A stretch of DNA of 64,000 nucleotides from JAWUXM01 sp034111325 (GCA_034111325.1 JAWUXM010000002.1:90572-154571), one strand, 5' to 3'; positions 33,952-45,074 are shown, numbered from the stretch's first letter. Numbers and translations are program-made. The notes: generated by a model not told the origin, from the sequence alone.

Positions 33952-34578
33952 ATGTCACACGAAAGACATAAATTATCCACATCAGATTTCCTTCACCATG
34001 TTGTTAGAGATGGCAATTCGGACCGCATTACTCTTATTGACTTGATGCATTCTATCCATGAACGGGGGTTTGGCCTATTAACCTTAATTTTCTCGCTTCC
34101 TTTAGCGATACCTATGCCTTATATTCCAGGGCTTACTACTATACTTGCTGCACCATTATTGCTTTTTTCCATACAAATGATGATTGGCTCAAATGCGCCT
34201 TGGTTGCCTAAATGGTTAGCTCATAAATCAATACGCAGACAAACTTTAGCTAAAATCATTGAAAAAGCTTCGCCAATTCTCAGGCGTTTTGAAAAACTCC
34301 TCCGTTTACGTTTAGACTTTATTAGCTCTAATTGGGGTCATAAAGTCATTGGTTTTTTTATGATAATTTTTACGATCTCAATTGCGATACCTCTTCCACT
34401 TACCAATCTATTGCCCGCGATTGGCATATTGCTTATATCACTAGGCTTGCTAAGTAGGGACGGGATCATTATAATTTGCGGGATTTTAATCGGGGTTATC
34501 GGCGTAGTGTTTACTGGCGCAGTTTTACTCCTTGGCAAAAAAATCGTTTTTGGTATAATTCACTCAATATTTAATTAA
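33952..34578 (+). CDS. ExoD-family membrane protein
   Basis: A 208-residue ExoD-type protein, named for an exopolysaccharide gene of rhizobia. It shows HERGFGLLTLIFSLPLAIPMP, the ExoD signature, and repeated hydrophobic stretches (about 40-75, 125-150, 160-200) giving four to five helices. The biochemical role is unknown; mutants in rhizobia are alkali-sensitive. The start ATG at 33952 opens the conserved region; it stands seven bases before lipA. Confidence 0.85.
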   Translation: MSHERHKLSTSDFLHHVVRDGNSDRITLIDLMHSIHERGFGLLTLIFSLPLAIPMPYIPGLTTILAAPLLLFSIQMMIGSNAPWLPKWLAHKSIRRQTLAKIIEKASPILRRFEKLLRLRLDFISSNWGHKVIGFFMIIFTISIAIPLPLTNLLPAIGILLISLGLLSRDGIIIICGILIGVIGVVFTGAVLLLGKKIVFGIIHSIFN

Positions 34579-34584
34579 AGAGAT

Positions 34585-35493
34585 ATGCATATTGAAAAAA
34601 AAGAGCGCTTAGCAAAGCCTGATTGGATAAGAGTCAAAGCGCCAAACTCCAAAAGCTTTGGCGATACGAAAGATCTTATCAAGAGCCTAGGACTTAATAC
34701 AGTCTGCGAAGAGGCCGCCTGTCCAAATATTGGCGAATGTTGGAGCAAAAAACATGTTACAGTGATGATTCTTGGTTCAGTTTGCACAAGAGCTTGCGCC
34801 TTCTGCAACATCAAAACTGGTACGCCCGATTTACTTGATCCACATGAACCAGAAAATCTTGCTAAAGCAGTAAAAGGCCTTGGTCTTGAACATATGGTAA
34901 TTACTTCTGTTGACCGTGATGATTTGCCTGATGGTGGCGCTGAGCATTTCGCACAATGTATTACAAATATTCGTCAAACCTCGCCCAAAACAACGATTGA
35001 AGTTCTCACGCCTGATTTCTTACGGAAAGGCGATTCTTATCTAAAAGTCGTAGAAGCAAAACCAGATGTATTTAATCATAATATTGAAACTGTGCCAAGC
35101 CTTTATAATAAAATCCGTCCTGGTGCACGTTATTTTAATTCGCTAAATTTACTAAAAAGAGTCAAAGAAGCAGACCCGACAATTTTTACTAAATCAGGCA
35201 TTATGGTAGGACTTGGCGAAACAAAAGATGAAGTCTTGCAATTAATGGATGATTTACGCGCTGCAGAGGTTGATTTCATGACAATAGGTCAATATCTTCG
35301 CCCAACCCCAAAACATGCTAAAATTGATCGCTTTGTGAATCCTGAAGAGTTTAAATATTATGAAAGAGTGGCAAAAGCTAAAGGCTTCCTCATGGTTTCT
35401 AGCTCACCACTAACTCGCTCTTCTTACCATGCGGGTGATGATTTTGCAATTATGCGTAAAAACAGAGAGGAACAGTTACAAAAGGCTAATTAA
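34585..35493 (+). CDS. lipA: lipoyl synthase
   Basis: A 302-residue radical SAM protein inserting two sulfurs into octanoyl chains. Auxiliary cluster cysteines C41, C46 and C52 lie in [12 protein letters not shown], and the radical SAM cysteines C67, C71 and C74 in CTRACAFC. The C-terminal [11 protein letters not shown] supplies the serine ligand. Octanoyl transferase (lipB) is not in view. It is seven bases after the ExoD gene and overlaps the convergent class IV gene by four bases. Confidence 0.97.
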   Translation: MHIEKKERLAKPDWIRVKAPNSKSFGDTKDLIKSLGLNTVCEEAACPNIGECWSKKHVTVMILGSVCTRACAFCNIKTGTPDLLDPHEPENLAKAVKGLGLEHMVITSVDRDDLPDGGAEHFAQCITNIRQTSPKTTIEVLTPDFLRKGDSYLKVVEAKPDVFNHNIETVPSLYNKIRPGARYFNSLNLLKRVKEADPTIFTKSGIMVGLGETKDEVLQLMDDLRAAEVDFMTIGQYLRPTPKHAKIDRFVNPEEFKYYERVAKAKGFLMVSSSPLTRSSYHAGDDFAIMRKNREEQLQKAN

Positions 35494-36311
35494 CTTTTAT
35501 CCTGTTGTAATAACTGTGCTAATTGCCCTGTGATCGTAGTTTTCTGATATTTCTCTACAGACTGAATTTCCTTAATTGGCATAATTCCCCACGCAACATT
35601 ACAAATAAACACCTCCTCTGCGCCTTTCAGATCCTTTAGTTTATAATTGCCTTCTATAACAGGGTAGGGAGATAAGCGAGCAACGGCAGCACGAGTTGTG
35701 CCCTCAACGATTGATGAATCGAGGCTTGGCGTATATAATTTACCTTTTTTATACCAAAAAATATTTGCTGACGAGGTTTCACAAACTTGACCTTTATCGC
35801 CTAACAACAAAACATCGAACACGCCTTTCTCTTGCGCCTCTAACCTTGCTAAAGTTGAGCCAACACCTTGCATCAATTTACTATTTGTCGGCAGGCTTGC
35901 TAAAGGAAGTTTTTGATATTGCGAAATTGCTAGAGTTTTTGCTGCCTTATCAATTTTTTTAACCTTAACTGTTTCAATAATGATTGTTGCTTTCTTACTA
36001 GTTGGTAAATAACCAATACTACCAATACCACGGCTGACTGAGATGCGCAGAAAACCCTTTGTGATATTATTCTTTTTGATTAGGAGTAGGCTATTGCGCT
36101 CTAATTTACTTAGATCCGTATTGATTTTTAGTTCTGCCAAACCTTGTTTTAGGCGCTTAAGATGCAAGGCCCATTGATACGGCTTTGCGTTATGAATATA
36201 AATTGTTTCAAAAACACCATCGCCAAATCTGAAGCCTCGTTCAGTGATTGATATTTTTGCCTGGTTAGCTGGTAAGAAATTACCTTTTACGAAACTATAT
36301 TCTATATCCAT
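35490..36311 (-). CDS. class IV PLP aminotransferase-fold enzyme, PabC-like
   Basis: A 273-residue fold IV PLP enzyme. [22 protein letters not shown] and ETSSANIFW mark the branched-chain/D-amino acid/aminodeoxychorismate lyase family. The catalytic lysine is in TNSKLMQG. Short length and these motifs favour 4-amino-4-deoxychorismate lyase (PabC), which would complement PabB at 61978-63249; D-amino acid transaminase is possible. Four bases overlap lipA at 3' ends. Confidence 0.7.
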   Translation of the reverse strand: MDIEYSFVKGNFLPANQAKISITERGFRFGDGVFETIYIHNAKPYQWALHLKRLKQGLAELKINTDLSKLERNSLLLIKKNNITKGFLRISVSRGIGSIGYLPTSKKATIIIETVKVKKIDKAAKTLAISQYQKLPLASLPTNSKLMQGVGSTLARLEAQEKGVFDVLLLGDKGQVCETSSANIFWYKKGKLYTPSLDSSIVEGTTRAAVARLSPYPVIEGNYKLKDLKGAEEVFICNVAWGIMPIKEIQSVEKYQKTTITGQLAQLLQQDKS

Positions 36312-36314
36312 AAA

Positions 36315-38582
36315 CTACTGTAGTGGCTGCGACTGTAAGTTATTTAACAGCTCTAACTCCAACTTGTCTTTTAACTTACGCTCTATTCTTTTCTTCTCCT
36401 CCTCTGCTTTACGTGCCGCCTCAGCCGCTTCGAATGCAGCCCTTCTCTTAGCACGCTCCACAGCTCTTTTCTTAGCTTTTTCTACCTCACGACGCGCTAA
36501 TTCTTTATAGTCCAACTCATATTTATAATTCACCAATTGCCCAGTAATGTTAATTGGCACGACAAAATCCTTGATTTTGGGCTCTAATGTAGCTTTGATT
36601 TTTTCAGTAATAAGATCAATCGCCCCAATGGCTGAAATTTGCACACTCCCACTTTGAACTAAAACATTACTATTTGGCAATATTACGCCTTTAGCTATAG
36701 ATAAATTCGCAGCGGCAACATCAAGCTTTAATGCTTTCTCCGACCTGCCGCTTTTTATGGTATCAATTGTTGTTTTTGGGTTGCTCATTATATCTTCTAT
36801 ATCAACATTTTCAATTGCACCATCTACAACATTAAGCATTATATTGCCCTTCAAATTTGCAACTACTTCTTTTATTGACTCACCCTTACTATTAAGTTTT
36901 GCATCACCTTTTAACTTTCCAGAGAATCTTTGAAAAGCTGAGATTTCTTCAATAAACTCGTGTGTTTGTGCATCCTTAAATTGCGTATTATTAGTGATTA
37001 ACAGACCATTCTCTGACTGTTTGGTTATTTGCAACTTATTACTCACCTCTCCCCCTGAAGCCAACTCCACTTGTGAAATATCGGCAATTGCCTGACCATC
37101 TACTATTTGCATAGCCGCTTTAATTTCTTTTATAGCGAAGCTATTATAAGCAAAATCTTTTCCTTCCAAAACTATTTTTGCATTGACCCTATCTAGAAAG
37201 CCTAAATTAAACTTATTACTCGACCAGTTGAATAACCTTCTCTCCTCTGCAATATTGCTTGTCTCTACAGCATTTTTATTACTTGATGGTTGGCTAGGAA
37301 TTTCAGCATGGGCTGGCTCTTCCTCGGAGGATATGTAGTCTTTTACGTTAATATTTGCTGCATAGATCTTGGCGGCAACATCCATTTTTTCTTTTAATGA
37401 TATTATTACTTCGCTTTGAATAATGTCATCAAATGAAGTAATGTTGATGTTTTCAAACTTAATTATATCATCCCTATATTGATAATCAGCTATAATATCT
37501 AGCACTGAGCCGATCTGAATGTTTTTGATAGCACCCCTGCTAAATATAGAATATAGCGCCTGTGTATCGGGAATTTTGATTTGGCTATGCCCAGATAAAT
37601 CTTTGTTTTTTAAACCGATAATCAGTGCATTATTAACTGTAATGCTATTTAGGGCTATATCTAATTTATCAACTTTCAGCTGCTCTCTATTTAAAGTAAG
37701 TTTTGTTTTAATATCTAGTGGATTATTTAAATCAAAAACCTCTTGGCTATAAGCAACTCCTAGACCTTGCAATAATTTTTGTATTGAAATCGTACTAGCA
37801 TTTAACTCCACATTGAGCGCCTCTTCACCTACTTGTTGAGGAATAGAGATGTTGGACTGTATATAAAGATAGTCTGAACTTAATTCTGTATCAATTTGCA
37901 CTGCAAAATCTTCATTATCAGAAACATCACCAACTAATTTAAACTCTTGCTCACCGATACTAAACAAAGATTTAAAGCTTAGCTTACCTTTCAAGCCTTT
38001 ATTTTCTGCATTAAAGTATATTTCTTTTAATATAGCTTCATGCTCTGGAAATTTGATGTTGGCTTTTCCCCTCTCAATAGCAATTTTCCCACCACTAAAT
38101 TCGTACTTTTTTACGAAATAATCTTTGTTGTCAATTGCAGAAGGGGCTACCTCTTCGATTACGCCTTCTTCTGCACTAAATTCTTCGCGCTGCGTAAATA
38201 GAAAATTACGATTGCCTTCGGCATCTGTTTCAAAAGTAAATTGTGGCCCTTTCACTTGAAACTTAGTTAAGTATATTTGTTTTTTGAAAAGCGGTAAAAA
38301 AGCTACTTCAGTCTTAATTGCAGGGATTATTCCAAATGTTTCAGATGCAAAGAGACCTTCATTCGGGTTATGTATTATAATGTTGCGAGCAATAAGTTTA
38401 ATCTTTGGGAAAACCCTGAGCTCTAACTTGCTTTTTATTTCAACTTTTCTATCTAGCGCCTTTTCAAGCTTAGCTATGATTTGGGGCTTGTATTTTTCGA
38501 TTGATATAAAAAATGGCGCAACAACTAATGCGACCATTACCAAAAACACTATAGTAAAAACAACCAGTATTAGACGCTTCAT
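36315..38582 (-). CDS. AsmA-family outer-membrane biogenesis protein
   Basis: A 755-residue AsmA/TamB-like lipid-transfer type protein. One N-terminal helix (about 5-27) anchors it in the inner membrane; the KLEKALDRKVEIKSKLELRVFPKIKL stretch is the AsmA N-terminal domain. The long beta-rich repeat region fills the periplasm, and LNAKGES-like SKGESIKEVVANLKGNIMLNVVDGAI marks the AsmA_2 C-terminal domain. A charged coiled tail (KAEEEKKRIERKLKD) ends it. It lies three bases before the PabC-like gene and is likely cotranscribed. Confidence 0.88.
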   Translation of the reverse strand: MKRLILVVFTIVFLVMVALVVAPFFISIEKYKPQIIAKLEKALDRKVEIKSKLELRVFPKIKLIARNIIIHNPNEGLFASETFGIIPAIKTEVAFLPLFKKQIYLTKFQVKGPQFTFETDAEGNRNFLFTQREEFSAEEGVIEEVAPSAIDNKDYFVKKYEFSGGKIAIERGKANIKFPEHEAILKEIYFNAENKGLKGKLSFKSLFSIGEQEFKLVGDVSDNEDFAVQIDTELSSDYLYIQSNISIPQQVGEEALNVELNASTISIQKLLQGLGVAYSQEVFDLNNPLDIKTKLTLNREQLKVDKLDIALNSITVNNALIIGLKNKDLSGHSQIKIPDTQALYSIFSRGAIKNIQIGSVLDIIADYQYRDDIIKFENINITSFDDIIQSEVIISLKEKMDVAAKIYAANINVKDYISSEEEPAHAEIPSQPSSNKNAVETSNIAEERRLFNWSSNKFNLGFLDRVNAKIVLEGKDFAYNSFAIKEIKAAMQIVDGQAIADISQVELASGGEVSNKLQITKQSENGLLITNNTQFKDAQTHEFIEEISAFQRFSGKLKGDAKLNSKGESIKEVVANLKGNIMLNVVDGAIENVDIEDIMSNPKTTIDTIKSGRSEKALKLDVAAANLSIAKGVILPNSNVLVQSGSVQISAIGAIDLITEKIKATLEPKIKDFVVPINITGQLVNYKYELDYKELARREVEKAKKRAVERAKRRAAFEAAEAARKAEEEKKRIERKLKDKLELELLNNLQSQPLQ

Positions 38583-38669
38583 GACTCCTTTATAAAACCT
38601 TTGACTAATGCATTATTTATATGCTTTACTGAGCATCTCTTAAATTAATGTTAAATGCAAAAGGTAAAT

Positions 38670-39266
38670 ATGTCCATAACTCTTCCTAATCTTCCATATG
38701 ATAAAAATGCGTTGGAACCGCATATATCCGCACAAACTCTTGATTACCACTACGGGAAACATCACAATGCATATGTTGTTAATGGTAACAAATTAATTGA
38801 AGGCACTGAATATGAAAATATGCCTTTGGAAGAAATTATCAAAGCAACTGCTAATGATGCTGCCAAAGCCGGGATTTTTAATAATACTGCGCAAGTATGG
38901 AATCACACATTTTATTGGAATTCAATGAAGCCAAATGGTGGCGGTAAACCAACTGGTGCTTTATTAGCAAAAATTGAAGAAGATTTTGGCTCTTATGAAG
39001 CTTTTGCTGAAGCCTTTGCAGCAGCTGGGGCAACCCAATTCGGTAGTGGATGGGCATGGTTAGTTTTAGATAATGGTACGTTGAAAGTTACAAAAACAGC
39101 AAATGCAGCAACACCAATTACTGAAGGCACAAAGCCTTTAATTACTATGGATGTTTGGGAGCATGCTTATTATCTAGATTATCAAAATCTACGCCCTAAA
39201 TACATCGAAACTTTTTTAAATAGTTTAGTTAATTGGGATTTTGCTGAAGAAAATTTCAACGGTTAA
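38670..39266 (+). CDS. sodB: superoxide dismutase [Fe]
   Basis: A 198-residue iron/manganese superoxide dismutase. Metal ligands are the His in EPHISAQTLDYHYGKHH, the His in WNHTFYWNS, and the Asp and His of MDVWEHAYYLDY. The residues GAAGATQFGSGWAW favour iron type. ATG at 38670 has AAGGT upstream; an in-frame ATG at 38655 precedes it. Converges with the hydrolase gene, overlapping 11 bases. Confidence 0.94.
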   Translation: MSITLPNLPYDKNALEPHISAQTLDYHYGKHHNAYVVNGNKLIEGTEYENMPLEEIIKATANDAAKAGIFNNTAQVWNHTFYWNSMKPNGGGKPTGALLAKIEEDFGSYEAFAEAFAAAGATQFGSGWAWLVLDNGTLKVTKTANAATPITEGTKPLITMDVWEHAYYLDYQNLRPKYIETFLNSLVNWDFAEENFNG

Positions 39267-40062
39267 TTTTAACAATGAATTTCTGCAGCTCTTCTATGAG
39301 CTGCAGATCATTAAAATCTGAATGTCCTTTTTCATTAAACACTATCATATCTTTTGGATAGTTAGCAGCTTTAAAAATCTTTTTACCATTTTCTATAGGA
39401 ACTAATCTATCTTTTACACCGTGAAAAATTAACAATGGTGTGTGGATATTTGGGATTTTAGCTAACGTATTATATTTCTCTTTTACCAAGAATCGTGCCG
39501 GGATATACCAATATTTCTGCTGTGCAATATCAGGCAATGATGTAAAAGGCGCTTCTAATATTAAAGCTTTAAATTGATCTTTTACTGCTAGCTCTGTGGC
39601 AACCGCACTTCCTAAAGACTCACCGTATAAAATAATATCTTCTGTTTGTACTCCCTGCTCTTGCAAAAATCTAACTGCAGCTTGCGCATCAATATAAAGA
39701 CCTTCTTCACTTGGGTTGCCGCTACTTCTACCATAGCCTCTATAGCTAAGAGCCAATAATCCGTAACCACTTTCTTGGGTGAATTTTATATATTTCTGGG
39801 AGCGCCAAGCAATATTACCAGCATTTCCATGAAAGTAGATAATTGTTGGAGAATTAAATTTACTTGGTTTTTTGTACCAAAGAACAAGATTCTCTAAATC
39901 GTGAGTTTTTAAACGCACTTCATAAAAACCATGCTCAGCGATGTTATATTCATTAATCGCTTTTAAATTTTTATCTGTTGAATAGAGAAGCCTGTCTTGC
40001 AACAAAAACATAAATAGGCAGAACAACCCATAAACAAACAGCGCTTTTATAATATTTCTCAT
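39256..40062 (-). CDS. membrane-anchored alpha/beta hydrolase, BEM46-like
   Basis: A 268-residue hydrolase with one N-terminal helix (about 5-22). The nucleophile elbow is GESLGS, the oxyanion region YFHGNAGN, a catalytic Asp lies in VKDRLVP and His in GHSDFND. The layout matches bacterial BEM46/ABHD13-type hydrolases, whose substrates are mostly unknown. It overlaps the preceding YihY-family gene by four bases and is probably cotranscribed. Confidence 0.85.
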   Translation of the reverse strand: MRNIIKALFVYGLFCLFMFLLQDRLLYSTDKNLKAINEYNIAEHGFYEVRLKTHDLENLVLWYKKPSKFNSPTIIYFHGNAGNIAWRSQKYIKFTQESGYGLLALSYRGYGRSSGNPSEEGLYIDAQAAVRFLQEQGVQTEDIILYGESLGSAVATELAVKDQFKALILEAPFTSLPDIAQQKYWYIPARFLVKEKYNTLAKIPNIHTPLLIFHGVKDRLVPIENGKKIFKAANYPKDMIVFNEKGHSDFNDLQLIEELQKFIVKINR

Positions 40063-40937
40063 TTATCTTCTCTGCTTACCTTTTCACGCGCAACTAAACG
40101 ATGTCCTCGTCTTTTTTCTATGTGATAGTTAAATTCTGCTCCATAGATAAAAATCATCGCAATGATATAGAAGAACAACAAACTAATAATTACACCTCCT
40201 AAACTCCCATAGATAACATTTACTTGTTTAAAGCGGCTCAGATATACAGAAAACAACTCACTTGTACCAAGCCATAATAACACTGTAAAAAAAGCTCCAG
40301 GGAAAACATTGTAACATTTTTGCCGCACGTTAGGAATAACATAATAAAGAAACGATGCAGAAAGAAAGAGCAAAGTCGTACTAAATATATAACTAATATT
40401 TGACCAGCTCGATGGAAGATACTTAAAATCAAGATGAGTAATTTCAATTACTTTATTCATGATCACAGGAGCAACAACAAGTATTAACAAACCAGCTATT
40501 ACAATAAATGTCATAATTAAAAATTGACCAATACTAAGCAAGCGACGCCATATATAGGCAGGTGGAGTAGGCACGCGGTAAGCACGGTTTAGAATTGTAC
40601 GCAAACCTTCAACAGCAGAAGAGGCTGTCCAAATTGCGCCGAGAATCGCCAAAGTTAACAAGCCTTGCGGTGGGCCAGAGATTATTTCTTCAATACGCGG
40701 CAATAGTGCTTTTCCTACATGCTCAGGCAAACTGTCTAGAAACAGCGTAACAAATTTTGTTCCGATCTCTGTTTCGCCGACCATTCCTAAAATCGCCACA
40801 AAAAACACCAAAAAAGGAAAGAGTGATAATAGCGAGAGGAAGGAGAGATAGCCAGCATGCTCAACACCATCATGCTTTATCATGTCTGACAAAGCATCTA
40901 TAGAGCTTTTATAAAAATCTTTAGCATGGTTCTTCAT
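40059..40937 (-). CDS. YihY/UPF0761 (former BrkB) family membrane protein
   Basis: A 292-residue inner-membrane protein with six hydrophobic segments. HAGYLSFLSLLSLFPFLVF near the N-terminus, GAIWTASSAVEGLRTILNRAYRVP and the final VIYGSLGGVIISLLFFYI...GAEFNY match the YihY family. Once thought to be an RNase or virulence factor, its role is unsettled. Coupled by a four-base overlap to the alpha/beta hydrolase. Confidence 0.88.
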   Translation of the reverse strand: MKNHAKDFYKSSIDALSDMIKHDGVEHAGYLSFLSLLSLFPFLVFFVAILGMVGETEIGTKFVTLFLDSLPEHVGKALLPRIEEIISGPPQGLLTLAILGAIWTASSAVEGLRTILNRAYRVPTPPAYIWRRLLSIGQFLIMTFIVIAGLLILVVAPVIMNKVIEITHLDFKYLPSSWSNISYIFSTTLLFLSASFLYYVIPNVRQKCYNVFPGAFFTVLLWLGTSELFSVYLSRFKQVNVIYGSLGGVIISLLFFYIIAMIFIYGAEFNYHIEKRRGHRLVAREKVSREDK

Positions 40938-40958
40938 CTCCTTTATGATTTTAGTGAT

Positions 40959-43301
40959 TTATGAACGTAATTTGGCGTTAAATTTACTCTCTATATTTTG
41001 TATTATTTTATTACTTAAAGCATCTATTTCTTCAGAAGTAAGCGTTTTCTCCTGCGGTTGAATTTTAACATTTAAAGCTATGGATTTCTCCCCTGACTTT
41101 ATCCCCTGACCTTTATAAACGTCAAAAATTCGCACATCCTCTATTAAACCTTTAGCACTACGATAAATATTATCACTAATATTTGCTGCCTCTATTTCAT
41201 CACTTAATATAAAAGCAAAATCTCGACTTACCGCTTGCAAATCATTTAATATAAATGGCTGTGTTGTTTTTATCATAGGAATATTATCTGGAAAAATTTC
41301 AAATGCATTTATGCGTTGATCAAACCCTAGATTTTTTAATATTTGTGGATGAATTTCACCGAAATAACCAATAATATTTTTACCAAACTTAATTGTAGCA
41401 GAGCGAGTAGGGTGGAAATAATCAGGAAAGCCTTCCTTGCTAAAAGACAGTTTTTTTACATCAACTCCACTAAGTGCGATTGCCTTTATCGAATCATCCT
41501 TTACATCAAAAACATCAAAATCACGGCTATCATTATTGACCGATTTTTCACAAGAAACCCCGCAACGAATTCCCGCCAAACTGCTGATTTGATCTTCTGG
41601 CTTTGTGCCATGGAATATGCTGCCTAATTCAAAAATTGTTGTTTTGGTAAAGTTCCGATCATCATTTTTAATAGCTTTGTCAACTAGGTTAGGCAAAAGA
41701 GAAGCACGCATAACATCTAGATCTTCACTAATCGGGTTAAGAAGTCCTATGCTGTTTAAAGCAAAAAGCTTGGCTTTCTTGCTGGAAATAAAGGACCAGC
41801 TAATAACTTCATCCAACCCGCAAGCGGCCATGTTTTTACGTAGATTTTTATGAGCCGCATGATGTGAAGGAAGCGTGTTTAATTGTTCGCTTGCAAAGCT
41901 CTGCGGGATAATTTTATCTAAACCATAAAGGCGCAAAACTTCTTCGATCAAATCTACCTCAATGGTAAGATCCGAGCGCCAGCTAGGAACCCTAACTTTT
42001 CCTGACTCTATACTGCAACCTAATTTCTTTAGAATTTCTTCTACTTTCTTTTGCGGAACGTCTACTCCGGTAATTTTAGCAATTTGGGCAAAATCAAATT
42101 TAATTTCTCTTATTTGCGCCGTGCTTTTATCGGCAATTGTTTTTTTACTTAACTCACCACCGCAAATCTCATGAATTAGGCTTGCCGCATAATCCAAAGC
42201 CTGCTCAACAAAAGCCACATCAACATTCCTCTCAAAGCGATATCTTGCATCACTTTCTATGTTAATTTTACGCCCTGTAAGGGTAATATTTTCAGAGGCA
42301 AAAAATGCGGCTTCAACAAGGATATTTTGGCTTTTATCATTAATTGCGGAATCTTTCCCGCCAATAATTCCCGCTAGAGATAAAATCTTCTCTTTATCGC
42401 TAACGACTATCATTTCTTTGCCAAGCGTATAATTTTCATCAAGCAATGATTTAAACTTTTCACCTTCTTTTGCATGGCGAACTTCTATATCACCAGCGAT
42501 TTCATCAGCATCATATGCATGAATTGGCTGACCAAAATTATAGGCAATATAGTTTGTTACATCAATTATGGCATTTCTGCTCTCGATGCCAATCGCCGCT
42601 AAGCGTACTTTTAGCCATTCAGGGCTTGGTTTGTTTTGCAGGTTTTTAATATAGCGAGTGGTGAATTTACAATTAGCAATAGTTACAGTGCTTTTAACTG
42701 GATTATCAAACCTATCTTTAATTTTAGGAGCGGCGAGTGGTTTTAACTTGCCTGCACCAGCTGCGGCTAGGTCTCGCGCTATGCCATATACACCTAAGCA
42801 ATCCCCACGATTTGGCGTGATTGCGATTTCAATTATTGCATCTAACCCTAATATTTTAGCAATATCTGACTGCATGTTTGTGTTTTCAGGCAAGTCAATT
42901 ATCCCCTCAGAATCTTGTCCTAAACCAAGCTCTGCCTTTGAACAAAGCATACCGCTTGATTCAACGCCGCGAATTTTGGCTTTTTTAACTTCCATCCCAT
43001 TAGCTGGAACAATTCCACCAATTGGCGCTAAAATTGTTTTTAGCCCCTTACGAACATTTGGGGCGCCACAAACTATTTGTAGCTTTTGCCCATCTGCTTC
43101 TACTTCGCAAATATTGAGGCGGTCTGCATCTGGATGTTTTTTGAAATTTGTAATTTGTGCTATTTGGAAATTTTTCAAACTTGCAGCTTGATCAATGACT
43201 GATTCAACCTCTAAACCAATGGAGGTTAGAATCTCGCAAATTTCATCAACGGAAAGATTGGTATCTAGATATTCCTGTAGCCAATTAAAGGTGAATTTCA
43301 T
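40959..43301 (-). CDS. pheT: phenylalanyl-tRNA synthetase beta subunit
   Basis: A 780-residue subunit of the (alpha beta)2 synthetase. The tRNA-binding domain (about 40-150), B3/4 editing domain with RDLAAAGAG, the B5 domain, the catalytic-like core, and a C-terminal anticodon-binding domain (DVYKGQGI to LNVKIQPQE) are all in order. The catalytic alpha subunit, pheS, is usually just upstream; here 56 bases separate it from the divergent ispG, so pheS must lie elsewhere. Confidence 0.96.
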   Translation of the reverse strand: MKFTFNWLQEYLDTNLSVDEICEILTSIGLEVESVIDQAASLKNFQIAQITNFKKHPDADRLNICEVEADGQKLQIVCGAPNVRKGLKTILAPIGGIVPANGMEVKKAKIRGVESSGMLCSKAELGLGQDSEGIIDLPENTNMQSDIAKILGLDAIIEIAITPNRGDCLGVYGIARDLAAAGAGKLKPLAAPKIKDRFDNPVKSTVTIANCKFTTRYIKNLQNKPSPEWLKVRLAAIGIESRNAIIDVTNYIAYNFGQPIHAYDADEIAGDIEVRHAKEGEKFKSLLDENYTLGKEMIVVSDKEKILSLAGIIGGKDSAINDKSQNILVEAAFFASENITLTGRKINIESDARYRFERNVDVAFVEQALDYAASLIHEICGGELSKKTIADKSTAQIREIKFDFAQIAKITGVDVPQKKVEEILKKLGCSIESGKVRVPSWRSDLTIEVDLIEEVLRLYGLDKIIPQSFASEQLNTLPSHHAAHKNLRKNMAACGLDEVISWSFISSKKAKLFALNSIGLLNPISEDLDVMRASLLPNLVDKAIKNDDRNFTKTTIFELGSIFHGTKPEDQISSLAGIRCGVSCEKSVNNDSRDFDVFDVKDDSIKAIALSGVDVKKLSFSKEGFPDYFHPTRSATIKFGKNIIGYFGEIHPQILKNLGFDQRINAFEIFPDNIPMIKTTQPFILNDLQAVSRDFAFILSDEIEAANISDNIYRSAKGLIEDVRIFDVYKGQGIKSGEKSIALNVKIQPQEKTLTSEEIDALSNKIIQNIESKFNAKLRS

Positions 43302-43357
43302 ATTGTAATTATGGTGCTTTCATTTATTTTCTGAACTGCGCAGAACTATAAATTTGT

Positions 43358-44590
43358 ATGACCGAAAAGACAATTATAAAAAGACACAAAACCCACGCTG
43401 TAAAAGTTGGTAATGTTACGATTGGTGGCGATTCTCCTGTTATTGTCCAATCAATGACCAATACTGACACAGTCGATAGCGCCAAAACCGCCGCACAAAT
43501 AATTGAGCTCTTTCAAGCAGGCTCAGAAATTGTCCGCATTACCGTCAATAATGAAGAGTCCGCCAAAGCTGTTCCCATAATTCGCAATATCCTAATTCAA
43601 AACGGTTTTCCTAATATCCCTTTGGTTGGGGATTTTCATTATAACGGTCACCAGCTTTTGCAAGATTTTCCTGAATGTGCGAAAGCACTTGATAAATATC
43701 GTATAAACCCTGGCAATGTTGGCTTCGGCAATAAAAAAGATGCCCAGTTTGAAATGATGATCAAACAAGCAATAAAATATGATAAACCTGTACGGATTGG
43801 TGTTAATTGGGGCAGTTTGGATCAAGCATTATCAGCAGAATTGATGGATAAAAACGCCAAGTCAAAATCACCAAAATCTTCCGAGGAGATTCTTCAAGAA
43901 GCGTTAATCCTCTCTAGTTTGAACAGTGCTAAAATGGCCGAGAGCCTTGGCCTGGCAAAAGATAAAATCATCATTTCTTGTAAAGTTAGTAAAGTTCAAT
44001 CATTGATTTTTATCTATCGCGAATTAGCAAAAAGATGCAGCTATCCCCTCCACCTTGGGCTAACCGAAGCAGGAATTGGCTCAAAGGGAATTGTTGCAAC
44101 TACCGCCGCTTTATCAACCCTTTTACAAGAAGGAATTGGCGATACAATTCGTGCATCGCTAACTCCAGAAGTCGGGCAATCACGTGATGTCGAAGTTATT
44201 GTCTGTCAGGAGATCTTACAAACCTTGGGGATTCGGGCATTTTCGCCATTAGTTACCGCATGTCCCGGCTGTGGACGCACGACTAGCTCATATTTTCAAA
44301 AGCTAGCTGGCGACATTCAACGTTTTATTCGCAAGAAAATCCCCGAATGGAAAGAAAAATACCCTGGTGTTGAAAATATGGATGTTGCGGTTATGGGCTG
44401 TATAGTTAATGGCCCTGGGGAAAGTAAACATGCAAATATAGGTATTAGCTTACCAGGAACTGGGGAATCACCAGCTGCGCCAGTTTTTATGGACGGAAAG
44501 AAAACACAAACTTTGCGCGGCGACAATATAGCAGCTGAGTTTCAAAAACTACTGGAAAATTACGTTATATCAAAATATTCTAAAAAGTAA
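43358..44590 (+). CDS. ispG: 4-hydroxy-3-methylbut-2-enyl diphosphate synthase
   Basis: A 410-residue MEP-pathway [4Fe-4S] enzyme. [10 protein letters not shown] begins the TIM barrel; PGNVGFGNK and the cluster cysteines in ACPGCGRTT and [11 protein letters not shown] are present. It makes HMBPP for isoprenoids. Length corresponds to the bacterial two-domain type, with a mid insertion compared with the shortest forms. It is followed by a small lipoprotein gene five bases later. Confidence 0.96.
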   Translation: MTEKTIIKRHKTHAVKVGNVTIGGDSPVIVQSMTNTDTVDSAKTAAQIIELFQAGSEIVRITVNNEESAKAVPIIRNILIQNGFPNIPLVGDFHYNGHQLLQDFPECAKALDKYRINPGNVGFGNKKDAQFEMMIKQAIKYDKPVRIGVNWGSLDQALSAELMDKNAKSKSPKSSEEILQEALILSSLNSAKMAESLGLAKDKIIISCKVSKVQSLIFIYRELAKRCSYPLHLGLTEAGIGSKGIVATTAALSTLLQEGIGDTIRASLTPEVGQSRDVEVIVCQEILQTLGIRAFSPLVTACPGCGRTTSSYFQKLAGDIQRFIRKKIPEWKEKYPGVENMDVAVMGCIVNGPGESKHANIGISLPGTGESPAAPVFMDGKKTQTLRGDNIAAEFQKLLENYVISKYSKK

Positions 44591-44595
44591 AAACC

Positions 44596-44922
44596 ATGCA
44601 TAAAATCATCATCCTTAGCTTGTTGTTCATAACCTCTTGTTCTTCTGCACCAAAAATCCTCCCTAACACTCAAACTGATTATCGTCTGACTTGTAAGCAG
44701 ATCAAAACAGAAGTTGCCTCTTTGCAAGAATATAGAAAAAAATTAGAAGAAAGTGATCGCTTCTCTATGAAAAACATGTTGATTGTTCCTGCAATTAAAA
44801 TTGCCTTTACCAAGGACAAAAATCAAAAAAAGATTGATGCAAGGGTAAACCACTTACGTAAGGCCTATGTCTATAATGGCTGTTCTCAACGCTCAGGTCA
44901 AAACCCAAATTATTATCAGTAA
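44596..44922 (+). CDS. small lipoprotein, function unknown
   Basis: A 108-residue protein. Residues 1-15 (MHKIIILSLLFITSC) form a signal peptide with lipobox ITSC, Cys15. The mature part is helical and lysine-rich (about 30-90) with an internal hydrophobic stretch near 60-72 (MLIVPAIKIAF), and two extra cysteines. I do not recognise it. It starts five bases after ispG and is likely cotranscribed. A partial family 1 repeat (TTTTTGCACCCTTTTTAGTA) lies just past its end, near 44938-44960. Confidence 0.75.
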   Translation: MHKIIILSLLFITSCSSAPKILPNTQTDYRLTCKQIKTEVASLQEYRKKLEESDRFSMKNMLIVPAIKIAFTKDKNQKKIDARVNHLRKAYVYNGCSQRSGQNPNYYQ

Positions 44923-45074
44923 CTTCTAAATCTGGTCTTTTTGCACCCTTTTTAGTAAAAAAGCTTAGATTTTAGAGAGGAAAAGATACATAAGTAAGGA
45001 ACAGAAAAAGAATTAAGAGATCTCATTAAAAAGTCCTTTATCTATAAAGTAAGTTAATAATATTCGGTATAAAC